Below, piece by piece: positions 1 through 7,176 of a stretch of 33,311 bases of DNA. A program made the position numbers and the translations under genes. Under the pieces are notes generated by a model. The model was not told the DNA's origin, searched no databases, and saw only the letters and a list, made by a program, of their open reading frames with translations. The DNA is from Planctomycetota bacterium (lineage in GTDB: Bacteria; Planctomycetota; Phycisphaerae; WQYP01), in NCBI GenBank assembly GCA_021831565.1, contig JAKBMM010000034.1:1-33311 (forward strand), in the 5' to 3' direction. Within the stretch, counting starts at the first letter, position 1; each line of letters starts with the position of its first letter.

Positions 1-172
1 TCGACATTCAAGAGGCGGTACTTGCGCCGGATCCGTCCGAGTGATGGTGCATCCATCTTCCCTATATCGACTGGAGTACGCGCATGTCATTAAAATTTGT
101 TCAAGTTATTGTTGAGCGCGCCCTAAGGATGGCCACACCGGGCCGAACCGCAACCGCGATTACGCGATTTCC

Positions 173-901
173 ATGATTCCCCTGCCCAAGTCTTACCATT
201 TCATTATTTTTAATCCCCGGCGTGTCAATACAGCGTCGTTGGCGGATATGCGCGGTGCGGCCCAGAGCCGGGTGGTGAATTTCTGGGGCGGGGTCTGGAA
301 ACGGTTCCTGGTGCGCGGGCCGATGAAGCTGGCTGTTCGCGTGGCGAGAAATTATTCGCTCGACGCTTGTCTGGCCGGGGCGATGCTGGACCCATTGGCC
401 GAGCATCCGGCGCCCTATTATTTCGGCCACCGGGCCTGGCAAGCTCATGAAAAGCAAAGAGCGGAATTGCGCACCCGTTTGGTGGCCGCCTGGCAGAGCA
501 TTCGGAGCGCGGACGTCCTCGTCCGCAATACTGCGACCAACCACACGGCCCGCCTGATTCTGCAAATCTTGAATGTTCTCGAACACCGCAACCCCGCCGC
601 CTGGGCGGCCAATCAGCGGCAGGCTTATCTATCGGTTCTGCGCTGGTGCGTGGCGCATTACGGCAAATTGCCGAAAAATCCAGCCGCCGCGGCCATCACG
701 GAAAAATGCTATTACCACTTGGGGCTTTTTCATCACTGGGAGGCGGTGGAAAAGTCGCGCCAAATTCTCACCTCCCGGCAAATTGAGAAGGGACTGCGGT
801 GGAATGTTAAAAAGGTTTTCTTGTACGTCTACGGTTATAAGGCGATACGGTTGTACTTGCGCAGACTTGGCAAAGGTCATCCGTCGCCCCACGGAGAATA
901 G
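173..901 (+). CDS. Hypothetical protein (242 aa)
   Basis: I do not recognise this protein. It has no signal peptide or clear membrane segment and is rich in Arg, Ala, Trp and Tyr. The middle and C-terminal parts look helical (about residues 85-240), with many aromatic and basic residues, and the end is strongly basic. ATG at 173 is the first ATG of the frame. The frame stays open upstream to a TGA near position 107, and no convincing Shine-Dalgarno precedes the ATG, so the true start could be a little upstream. It lies 72 bases before the Cys-rich small protein on the same strand and may be co-transcribed with it. The opposite-strand frame over its first part is a shadow. It looks coding, but the function is unknown. 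Confidence 0.55.
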   Translation: MIPLPKSYHFIIFNPRRVNTASLADMRGAAQSRVVNFWGGVWKRFLVRGPMKLAVRVARNYSLDACLAGAMLDPLAEHPAPYYFGHRAWQAHEKQRAELRTRLVAAWQSIRSADVLVRNTATNHTARLILQILNVLEHRNPAAWAANQRQAYLSVLRWCVAHYGKLPKNPAAAAITEKCYYHLGLFHHWEAVEKSRQILTSRQIEKGLRWNVKKVFLYVYGYKAIRLYLRRLGKGHPSPHGE

Positions 902-973
902 TAATTGCGTCCAGGCTGGAGCGCCGCTGTGTCGGTGGCGTGTTCGGCCGGGCTTATAAAGAGGAGTCCTGTC

Positions 974-1279
974 ATGAGGACACGTAAGGTTTTACTAAGT
1001 TGTGGATTGGCTCTCGGTATCGCAGCGGGGGCAGTTGCGTGGTCACTGAATGAGGGGCTGGCTTCAGCGAACTACGCGACGGAAGCCGGTGAATGTGGCA
1101 TACTTGTGTATTGCCCGAATAGCACGAGCACCTGCACAACGACAGACAACAACCAAGACGCCGTTGAAGTGAGCTCAAGTGGCTACAAAAGTGGTGATAA
1201 TCAGTGTGGGGTCGCAACTAATGGTACTAACCTAAGTTACTGCGGTCCTTATACCGATACTGGTGTAAAATGCCCATGA
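974..1279 (+). CDS. Small secreted Cys-rich protein (NVEALA-like architecture)
   Basis: This 101-residue protein has a short basic N-terminus, a hydrophobic stretch (about residues 6-24) and then a small mature domain with six cysteines (41, 47, 54, 78, 90, 100) rich in Ser, Thr, Asn and Gly. The likely job is a secreted, disulfide-bonded small protein. The start at 974 is chosen because GAGGAG lies just upstream with good spacing and a signal peptide follows at once; the longer open frame from 905 lacks both. The next genes are a LolA-like protein, DUF1573 and a MauE/thioredoxin fusion. In Bacteroidetes the NVEALA family of short secreted Cys-containing peptides sits in similar surroundings. 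The NVEALA motif itself is absent, so this is an analogy of architecture and context, not a family assignment. Confidence 0.7.
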   Translation: MRTRKVLLSCGLALGIAAGAVAWSLNEGLASANYATEAGECGILVYCPNSTSTCTTTDNNQDAVEVSSSGYKSGDNQCGVATNGTNLSYCGPYTDTGVKCP

Positions 1280-1351
1280 CAAATGATGGCGGCGGTGCCG
1301 TGATGGCCGATTGGGAATCACGGCGCCACCTTTGGAAAAGGAGTACCTAGC

Positions 1352-2350
1352 ATGCGGATGTTATTGTGTTCAATCGTTATTTTGGTGCTGTTGTGCGTTT
1401 CCGGTGCCCGCGCGACGTCTCCCACAACGCCAACCAATTCTGTTGCACAAGCCCTGCTTTGGCAGGCTCGTCAATACACGCACATTAAAACCATTCATTT
1501 TCTAGCCGTGGGACACGACAAGTTTACGAAACCGAATGGTAAGACAGAGACTTCCACACAGCGATACGAATATTGGGGGGCCGGGATAAAATACCGTATC
1601 GACTTTCAGCAATTTGTCCCGCAAGCTGATTCTGACTTCTTAGTAACCGACAACGGCAGACACTTCCGCATGTTTAACCGTATTGCTGCTCTTATGACCA
1701 TTGAACCTACGCACCCGATCCATCACGGCGTACCCGTTACACCAAACCCCATCTTGATGCCTTTAGTACCATTGGCACCATTTTTTCCGCCTCGTCTTGG
1801 TACGCCGCACATGCAGTGGGTTAATCTCGCGCGGTTTACGCGGAATCCTCAGTCAATATTTGACCGCTGCCGAGAGGTTGCACCCTGCGGGAAAAAAGGC
1901 TTGGGTGTCGGCCTGCATGGCTGCATATTGGGCGCATATCAGAACTATTCCGTGCACGTCAGGTTTACGATTGGCGGTGGGATGCACCACCTTTTGGTGA
2001 CTGGCTGGACAGCAAACTATTTGCAGCTCGCCGGGAACTATATGCGTCTTAGTCATATTAAATACCGGGCGTTTCGCCTTCCATCAAGGCGAAAGATATT
2101 TCTGCCGGTGGCGTTTGACGAAAAAGGCATGACCAAAAACATGCCGGGGCCAGGTAGGGGGGGCTGGAGCAATAAGGTTGTCATTTCCAATGTTTCAATT
2201 GACCAGCCGATTCCGCCAGGGGAGTTTAACATTAACTATAAGCTGGCACGCTTCATAAAAGAGGTGTCTCCTGACGGTAAGGCCCAATTCTTTTCAGTTT
2301 ACCCCACCACCAGCCCCGCCCCGCCGCGCGAGCGGAATTCAAACAAGTAA
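1352..2350 (+). CDS. Secreted LolA-like protein of the Cys-rich peptide cassette
   Basis: This is a 332-residue exported protein with a cleavable signal peptide (about residues 1-21, ending GARA). The body is a mostly beta-type sequence resembling LolA/LolB-like lipoprotein carriers: an N-terminal helix (VAQALLWQARQY) is followed by strands such as QRYEYWGAGIKYRIDF and FLVTDNGRHFRMFN. This pattern is common in planctomycete LolA-like proteins, but the similarity is weak and no catalytic motif is visible. The start has a strong Shine-Dalgarno (AAGGAG, about 9 bases upstream). It lies 72 bases after the Cys-rich protein and 32 bases before the DUF1573 gene, which suggests one operon. It might bind the small secreted protein or a lipidic ligand; that is inference. 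Confidence 0.6.
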   Translation: MRMLLCSIVILVLLCVSGARATSPTTPTNSVAQALLWQARQYTHIKTIHFLAVGHDKFTKPNGKTETSTQRYEYWGAGIKYRIDFQQFVPQADSDFLVTDNGRHFRMFNRIAALMTIEPTHPIHHGVPVTPNPILMPLVPLAPFFPPRLGTPHMQWVNLARFTRNPQSIFDRCREVAPCGKKGLGVGLHGCILGAYQNYSVHVRFTIGGGMHHLLVTGWTANYLQLAGNYMRLSHIKYRAFRLPSRRKIFLPVAFDEKGMTKNMPGPGRGGWSNKVVISNVSIDQPIPPGEFNINYKLARFIKEVSPDGKAQFFSVYPTTSPAPPRERNSNK

Positions 2351-2382
2351 GATACCGCTTTCCATGGAAAGGTTGTGTTGCC

Positions 2383-3495
2383 ATGCCTACAGAAAATCAG
2401 TACAAAACTGATCCAAGTTCAGTGGTTCGCCCGCTCGCATTCGGAGCCGCCCTGTTCGGTCTGCTTTTTCTGGTCGCCGCAAAAGCGTGGGCCGTCAACA
2501 ACGCCGCCGCACCCATTGGCGGGCCGCCATCCGTTACGCATACAGTGAACCTAGGGCCACAATTGCCGGGTCGGATAATCAGTGAAAAGCAGGTAATCGC
2601 CAACCATGGCTCGACGAAAATGCATATCTCGAAGATTATCACCTCCTGCGGATGCTTTGGCGGTGATCTGCGGCCAGATGTGATACCGCCGGGAAAGTCC
2701 GCGACATTGTATTTGAAGCTCACAACGCATCATACTCCTGGAGCCTATATGGTAACAGCTGTGCTCTACGGCCGAACAGGCTCCGCTTCAGTCTTCCGGC
2801 AATACAGGTTTCTATATTCCGTTCACCGAATGATCCGAGTCTCGGGGATTCAGGACAATCCAGAGCAGTCCTATTACCTTAACTTGGGGTCCACTACTGC
2901 GGGCGCCAAGCCGATACCATATCGGTTAACCGTGACGCGAGGTGGTTATCCGGCCCCTTGGGATTCCTTAAAGTGCTCCGCCAACGCCGCGGACCTTGCC
3001 CTCGACCTGAACCAAAAAGGCAAGAATAACTGGTTGCTTACTCTGCTTCCGAAAAATCTCGCCATTCTGGGATCCCAATCGTATATGCTCCGTTTTTCGT
3101 TTTACCAGAAGGGGAAGGAACTGCGATACCATTTTTCGGAACCAGTGAATTTCAAGGTACGCGGGCCGTTGGAAATGGAGCCGGACAGCGTATTTTTCGG
3201 GGCCGTTCCTTATGGTTCCACCGTGGTAAAGCACCTGCAACTCGTCACCAGTGCAACGGGGGAGATAGGGAAAGGCAGGATCGTTTCCGCGACATCGACC
3301 GACCCCACGCACGCGGTTGCTTCCATCATCAACGGCGGCAAAGGGCTTCGGGTCGCATTCCACGCGGTCCACGTTCGAGGGAGAACCACGGGACGCTTCT
3401 TGGTGACGGCTGAGTACGGCGGATCGCGGTACCAATTTCGCGAGGATTACCTGGCGTATGTGGGGAAGCAGCGACCCAAGGCCAAGGTTCGCTGA
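2383..3495 (+). CDS. DUF1573 domain protein, secreted or membrane-anchored
   Basis: The 370-residue protein has an N-terminal hydrophobic export signal (about residues 17-38) and then an immunoglobulin-like DUF1573 domain (about 50-150). Its hallmark is visible: a strand ending in TSCGCF (Cys89 and Cys91), then a Gly/Asp turn and IPPGKSATL. A second similar beta domain without the cysteines follows (about 150-360). DUF1573 proteins are periplasmic or surface proteins of Bacteroidetes and Planctomycetes with unknown biochemical role. The CGCF motif is shared with the membrane protein encoded next (CGCFG), which hints at a common redox or metal role for the pair. The start has an AAAGG about 10 bases upstream. 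Only 12 bases separate it from the longest reading of the next frame. Confidence 0.8.
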   Translation: MPTENQYKTDPSSVVRPLAFGAALFGLLFLVAAKAWAVNNAAAPIGGPPSVTHTVNLGPQLPGRIISEKQVIANHGSTKMHISKIITSCGCFGGDLRPDVIPPGKSATLYLKLTTHHTPGAYMVTAVLYGRTGSASVFRQYRFLYSVHRMIRVSGIQDNPEQSYYLNLGSTTAGAKPIPYRLTVTRGGYPAPWDSLKCSANAADLALDLNQKGKNNWLLTLLPKNLAILGSQSYMLRFSFYQKGKELRYHFSEPVNFKVRGPLEMEPDSVFFGAVPYGSTVVKHLQLVTSATGEIGKGRIVSATSTDPTHAVASIINGGKGLRVAFHAVHVRGRTTGRFLVTAEYGGSRYQFREDYLAYVGKQRPKAKVR

Positions 3496-3540
3496 GACCT
3501 TGCATTTATGGTGTTCTCATCAAAAGAGAGGGCGTTACGG

Positions 3541-4590
3541 ATGAAGGAAAACGGCTTCTCATACAGCACTCCGGCGGTTGGGTCGGGCGCAATGTCTCCG
3601 GCCAGGCGCGTTGTTATTGCAACAAGCATGGTGCTGCTTCTGGCTGCGGGGCTGAAGGCTTGGCAGGTTATTCATTCGCCGGTTCCCATGCCGGAACCGC
3701 TGGGAATATCCGGATTCACCCCCGCACTGATCGGTGGTGAAATCTTTCTCAGCCTCTGGCTGCTCAGCGGGGCGCTGCCGACTGCGGCCCGGCGCACGGC
3801 GATAGGCTGCTTTGCTCTCTTCGGCGGCTATGCCTTCTGGGAAGCTCTGGCGGGAAAATTGTCCTGCGGCTGCTTCGGCCAAGTGCACGTGAATCCGTGG
3901 TTTACGGTGGTGCTGAATGCGGCGATGCTTGTCCTGCTGATCGCCTTCCGGCGAGAACCATCCGGCGGCAACGGCACGGGGGCCGTGCCGTCTACAAAGG
4001 GGGTTGGGCATCCTGCCCGACAGAAGCTCAGGACAATGGCGGCCAAGGCCGCCTCTCAACAGAATGCCGGCCATAGCCGTTGGCCGGTGGGCACGGCGGT
4101 TATTGCCGGGGTACTCGCATCAATCACAGTTTCTATACTGCATCCACGCCCCGTTGCCGCGGGCCATGGCTTACTGGTTGCCGACGGCGGAAAGATCGTG
4201 ATTCTGGAACCGCACAAGTGGCTCGGCCAACGCTTGCCGGTGCTCAAACATATCCGCATCGGCAAGCAGCTTGCGCAGGGCCGATGGGTGGTGATGTTTT
4301 ATCACGCTGATTGTGATGTTTGTTGGCACACGATCCCGGTTTACGAGGCCCTGGCCATGCAAGACGCCTTCGGCGGCGGGCCGCGGGTGGCGTTTGTGCG
4401 CGTGCCGTCCGAGGATCCGCCTGGACCGCCGCCGGCGGGCCTTTTTCATACGAACCTGGCGTTGCATGGCGCGCTGGATGAGAGTCATGAATGGTTTGCC
4501 GCCGCGCCGATGGCGGCGGAACTGCGCAACGGCAGGGTGATTGCCTTTGCCTCGGGCACGGCGGCGAGGAATGCAGATTGGCTGAAATAA
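3541..4590 (+). CDS. MauE/DoxX-type redox membrane protein fused to a thioredoxin-like domain
   Basis: The N-terminal half has four hydrophobic segments (about residues 20-150) with the layout of MauE/DoxX-family redox membrane proteins and the typical motif SCGCFG near residue 108 after the third segment. Another membrane segment lies near residues 180-200, and a thioredoxin-like domain follows (about 220-349) with a CxxC centre, CDVC near residue 256, in the context VVMFYHADCDVC. MauE proteins are linked to disulfide formation in partner proteins. Here the membrane part and its thioredoxin partner are one chain, suited to oxidising or isomerising the six cysteines of the small secreted protein upstream. 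ATG 3541 is preferred because GAGAGGG precedes it; an ATG at 3508 in the same frame lacks a ribosome site. It ends the cassette. Confidence 0.75.
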   Translation: MKENGFSYSTPAVGSGAMSPARRVVIATSMVLLLAAGLKAWQVIHSPVPMPEPLGISGFTPALIGGEIFLSLWLLSGALPTAARRTAIGCFALFGGYAFWEALAGKLSCGCFGQVHVNPWFTVVLNAAMLVLLIAFRREPSGGNGTGAVPSTKGVGHPARQKLRTMAAKAASQQNAGHSRWPVGTAVIAGVLASITVSILHPRPVAAGHGLLVADGGKIVILEPHKWLGQRLPVLKHIRIGKQLAQGRWVVMFYHADCDVCWHTIPVYEALAMQDAFGGGPRVAFVRVPSEDPPGPPPAGLFHTNLALHGALDESHEWFAAAPMAAELRNGRVIAFASGTAARNADWLK

Positions 4591-4651
4591 TCCCGACTCC
4601 CAATCAGTGCAATCCGTGTAATTGTGGTCAAAAGGAACGGTAGGGCGCCTG

Positions 4652-5833
4652 ATGGAGAAAGAACCACGAATGAAAGGTGAAAAAGTCAACGACCACGGCA
4701 CGATTGTAAACCGCCAAGACGCCAAGGGCGCCAAGAATGTATTACCGTGTCCTGGCGGTTCCCCAAATACACCTTGGCGTTCTTGGCGTCTTGGCGGTTC
4801 GTGGTTCAATGGCTATTCAGCCACGCGCGGGACAGGTCCCGCGGCTAACAGTAAATCGCCATCCGGCTTCACTCTGGTGGAGATGCTGGTGGTCATTTCG
4901 ATCATCGCCGTTCTGCTCTCGCTGTTATTGCCCGCTTTGGGCAAGGCGCGCAACCTGGCCCTGCAGATCGTCTGCGCCTCGAATCTGCGGTCGCTGGGGC
5001 AGGGCGTGTTTATTTACATCGGCGAATACAAAAACTATCCCATGCCGGCGGGGTGGCACAATCAGAACAGCGGGGGAGGATATATACACGAGGACCTCGA
5101 GCCGTTCGGCAATCTTGACTCCACCGGCCCCGGCATGGACATGGCCAACCAGCCTTACTCCTTTGGTTATGGTTTGCTCTATACCAGCGGCATCATCAAG
5201 AATCCAACGGTTTTCTTTTGCCCGCAGGCCGGCCTGTTCACCCTCGACGGGGATACCTGGCAGGCGAACGGTACCGCCGGGCAAAAGTCCCGCACGTTTC
5301 CCATGTCTTGGATTGCGCCGCAGAAACTATACGATCCCGCCGAATGGGGCCAGCCGCTTTCTCCCTGGCAACAAAGCCTGACCAAACCCTACGAGTTTTT
5401 GCAGGCCATTTTCCTTGGCTACAACTACTGGTTCGGATTTTCGCAGGGCACGTTTTCGAATCCGACGGGCAAACACGGGCTTACGAACACCAGCCCCATT
5501 AACGTAACCAACCCTTGGACGGGCGTTACGGCGTATACCTCCCTTCTGGATCCGGCGCATCCGTTCACTTCGGTCACCAACTGCCACAGCGCCGTGGAGT
5601 CCATTCTGGGCAGCGACGTGACGGTGAGCAATTCGCAGCCCCCGCCGCTGTCCTGGTTATTCCAGCCCAATAACATAGGCGAGCCGGGAATCGTGCCCCT
5701 GTCGAACCATGTCGGCCAAAACGGCGTGCGGGGCGCGAACATTCTCTACAACGACGGCTCGGTACAGTGGAAAGGCCCGGCCGATTTGCATTGCAACTAT
5801 TACGATGGCGGGTCATTGTTCTTTTGGGAATAA
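4652..5833 (+). CDS. Type IV prepilin / pseudopilin-like protein (DUF1559-like)
   Basis: The prepilin signature is clear: a Gly-Phe cleavage site followed by TLVEMLVVISIIAVLLSLLL and the start of a long helix, with conserved Glu at mature position 5. A long globular domain follows, and the C-terminus has the NILYNDGSV stretch typical of planctomycete DUF1559/H-X9-DG pseudopilins. It would be cleaved by a prepilin peptidase and assembled into a type II secretion or pilus-like fibre. The start is uncertain. Between the inverted repeat and the cleavage site no start codon occurs in frame, so translation seems to begin upstream, at 4652 or 4670 (ATG), and to read through the repeat, giving an unusually long leader of about 70 residues. 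AGGG lies just before 4652. Confidence 0.75.
   Translation: MEKEPRMKGEKVNDHGTIVNRQDAKGAKNVLPCPGGSPNTPWRSWRLGGSWFNGYSATRGTGPAANSKSPSGFTLVEMLVVISIIAVLLSLLLPALGKARNLALQIVCASNLRSLGQGVFIYIGEYKNYPMPAGWHNQNSGGGYIHEDLEPFGNLDSTGPGMDMANQPYSFGYGLLYTSGIIKNPTVFFCPQAGLFTLDGDTWQANGTAGQKSRTFPMSWIAPQKLYDPAEWGQPLSPWQQSLTKPYEFLQAIFLGYNYWFGFSQGTFSNPTGKHGLTNTSPINVTNPWTGVTAYTSLLDPAHPFTSVTNCHSAVESILGSDVTVSNSQPPPLSWLFQPNNIGEPGIVPLSNHVGQNGVRGANILYNDGSVQWKGPADLHCNYYDGGSLFFWE
4661..4807. repeat. Imperfect inverted repeat of the CGCCAAGACGCCAAG type
   Basis: The right arm (4773-4807) is the reverse complement of GAACCACGAA followed by CCGCCAAGACGCCAAG and a further CGCCAAG unit. The left arm has the same parts but split: GAACCACGAA at 4661-4670, then a 40-base interruption, then the CGCCAAG units at 4711-4735. 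The loop is 37 bases. Short elements of this type recur between genes in many environmental bacteria. The element overlaps the 5' part of the prepilin frame. Just upstream, at about 4596-4630, a tract with AATCCGTGTAAT looks like another widespread intergenic repeat family. Confidence 0.8.
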
Positions 5834-5876
5834 CCAACCCCGCAGGCCGGCGAAGGGGGATCGTCGCGCCCGGCCT

Positions 5877-6190
5877 TTATTCGATAATATCCCGCAGCTT
5901 GCCGCTGGCCTTCGCCTCCAGATCGACCATCATGTTTCCATACACCTTGCCGATCTGCACCATCGCCAGGGTGCTGATGATGTTGAGAACCGTCTTGGTG
6001 GCGGTGCCGGCCTTGAGCCGCGTGGAGCCGGCGATCACTTCCGGCCCGGTGGGCAGGCAGATGAACAAATCCGCTGGGACACGAATGTGCTCCCGCGCGG
6101 TGCAGGTCAGGAAAATGGTTCTGGCTCCGAGGCGGCGCGCTTCTTCTATCACCCCGTGCACAAAAGGCGTGGTGCCGCAAGTGTCACCCA
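5877..6190 (-). pseudogene. murQ: murQ remnant (N-acetylmuramic acid 6-phosphate etherase fragment)
   Basis: The minus-strand frame ending at 5877 encodes about 100 residues that match the C-terminal half of the MurQ SIS domain: GTTPFVHGVIEEARRLGA, then LPTGPEVIAGSTRLKAGTAT, then LNIISTLAMVQIGKVYGNMM. MurQ removes lactate from MurNAc-6-phosphate in cell-wall recycling and is about 300 residues long. Here the N-terminal half, with the first part of the active site, is missing, and the C-terminal helical tail is cut off after KLRDII by a stop. The open frame runs on upstream to 6602, but that part is the complement of the aminotransferase gene and has no MurQ similarity. A degenerate remnant is the most likely reading. 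Confidence 0.7.
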
Positions 6191-6243
6191 AGCGGGAAAA
6201 CGCCGTGCAATGCTTTTTTTTTCTGGTATCCTCAACGTTTTGT

Positions 6244-7176
6244 ATGTCGGATTTTGTCGCAATCAACGGACAAATCACGCCGTATGAAGCCGCGCGGATT
6301 CCCCCTTTCGATGCCGGTTTTCTGCACGGAGCGGGGTTGTTTGAAACGATGCTCGCCGGCAACGGGCGGGTCTTTCGCCTGGCGGAGCATCTGCATAGAC
6401 TCCACGAGAGCGCGCGGGAACTGGGATTCGCCGTGCAACTGGACACCGCCGCCACCGCCGAGCTTGTAGCCGAACTCATGGAAACCAACGGCCTTTTCAC
6501 CGCGCGTGTGCGAATCACTCTAACGCCCGGCGATATCTCGGCGCCCGTTCCCGACCACCATCCCGATCCCGATAGCCAGCAGGATTGGGATCCGCCCCGC
6601 ACCGTGCTTATTTCCGCCGGGCCGTTGGCCGCCTACCCGCCGGCGCTGTATGAAAAAGGCATGACGGTGGCGGTTTCGTCGTATTACCAGAACCCTCATT
6701 CACCTCTCTGCGGCCATAAAACCATCAGTTATATGGATCGGCTGCTGGGATTGCGGCAAGCGCAAAAGTGCGGGGCGGGTGAAGCGCTCTGGTTTACCGC
6801 CGCGGAATCCCGACAATTCTCGGTACTGGCCGAGGGGTGCATCAGCAACGTTTTTCTGGTTGATGGCGGTGGCGCCATTGGTACGCCGCCGTGGCAAATG
6901 CCGGGTCAGCCTGGCTGTCGCCTGGCGCTGCCGGGAATCACCCGCCAAACCGTGCTGGAGCTTGCCGCCACACATGGCCTGCCGGTACAGGAAAAAGTTT
7001 TGAATGTCCAAGATGTACTTACGGCAAAGGAAATCTTTCTTACCAACGCCATCATGGGAGTCATGCCGGTGGTGCGAGTGGAGCGGCACGCGGTCGGCGA
7101 TGAAAAACCGGGGCCTCTCACGAACCAGATCCGCCGAATTTACGAGCAAAAGGTTCAGGAGCAATGTCATGGCTGA
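6244..7176 (+). CDS. Class IV PLP aminotransferase (4-amino-4-deoxychorismate lyase / branched-chain aminotransferase-like)
   Basis: The 310-residue protein has the fold-type IV signature throughout. It starts with INGQITPYEAARIPPFDAGF and has the expected LHGAGLFETM, the PLP lysine in HKTISYMDRLL (Lys159), and the phosphate-binding region AEGCISNVFLVDGG followed by LPGITRQTVLELA. It could be PabC (folate pathway), a branched-chain aminotransferase or a D-amino-acid aminotransferase; sequence alone does not decide, although FLHGAGLFETM is PabC-like. The ATG at 6244 is chosen because homology starts there; the frame is open upstream to 5767, but that part overlaps the murQ remnant on the other strand. 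No good Shine-Dalgarno is seen. Its end overlaps the NIF3 gene by 8 bases, so the two are translationally coupled. Confidence 0.85.
   Translation: MSDFVAINGQITPYEAARIPPFDAGFLHGAGLFETMLAGNGRVFRLAEHLHRLHESARELGFAVQLDTAATAELVAELMETNGLFTARVRITLTPGDISAPVPDHHPDPDSQQDWDPPRTVLISAGPLAAYPPALYEKGMTVAVSSYYQNPHSPLCGHKTISYMDRLLGLRQAQKCGAGEALWFTAAESRQFSVLAEGCISNVFLVDGGGAIGTPPWQMPGQPGCRLALPGITRQTVLELAATHGLPVQEKVLNVQDVLTAKEIFLTNAIMGVMPVVRVERHAVGDEKPGPLTNQIRRIYEQKVQEQCHG

Noticed and set aside
84-176. Short frame of 30 codons overlapping the start of the first gene
   Set aside because: No ribosome site, no recognisable protein; the ATGA overlap with 173 is probably chance.
101-586. Minus-strand frame opposite the first gene
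   Set aside because: A shadow frame with low-complexity, His/Arg-rich composition and no family pattern.
5767-6243. 5' extension of the class IV aminotransferase frame
   Set aside because: Homology starts at 6244; the extension is the complement of the murQ remnant.
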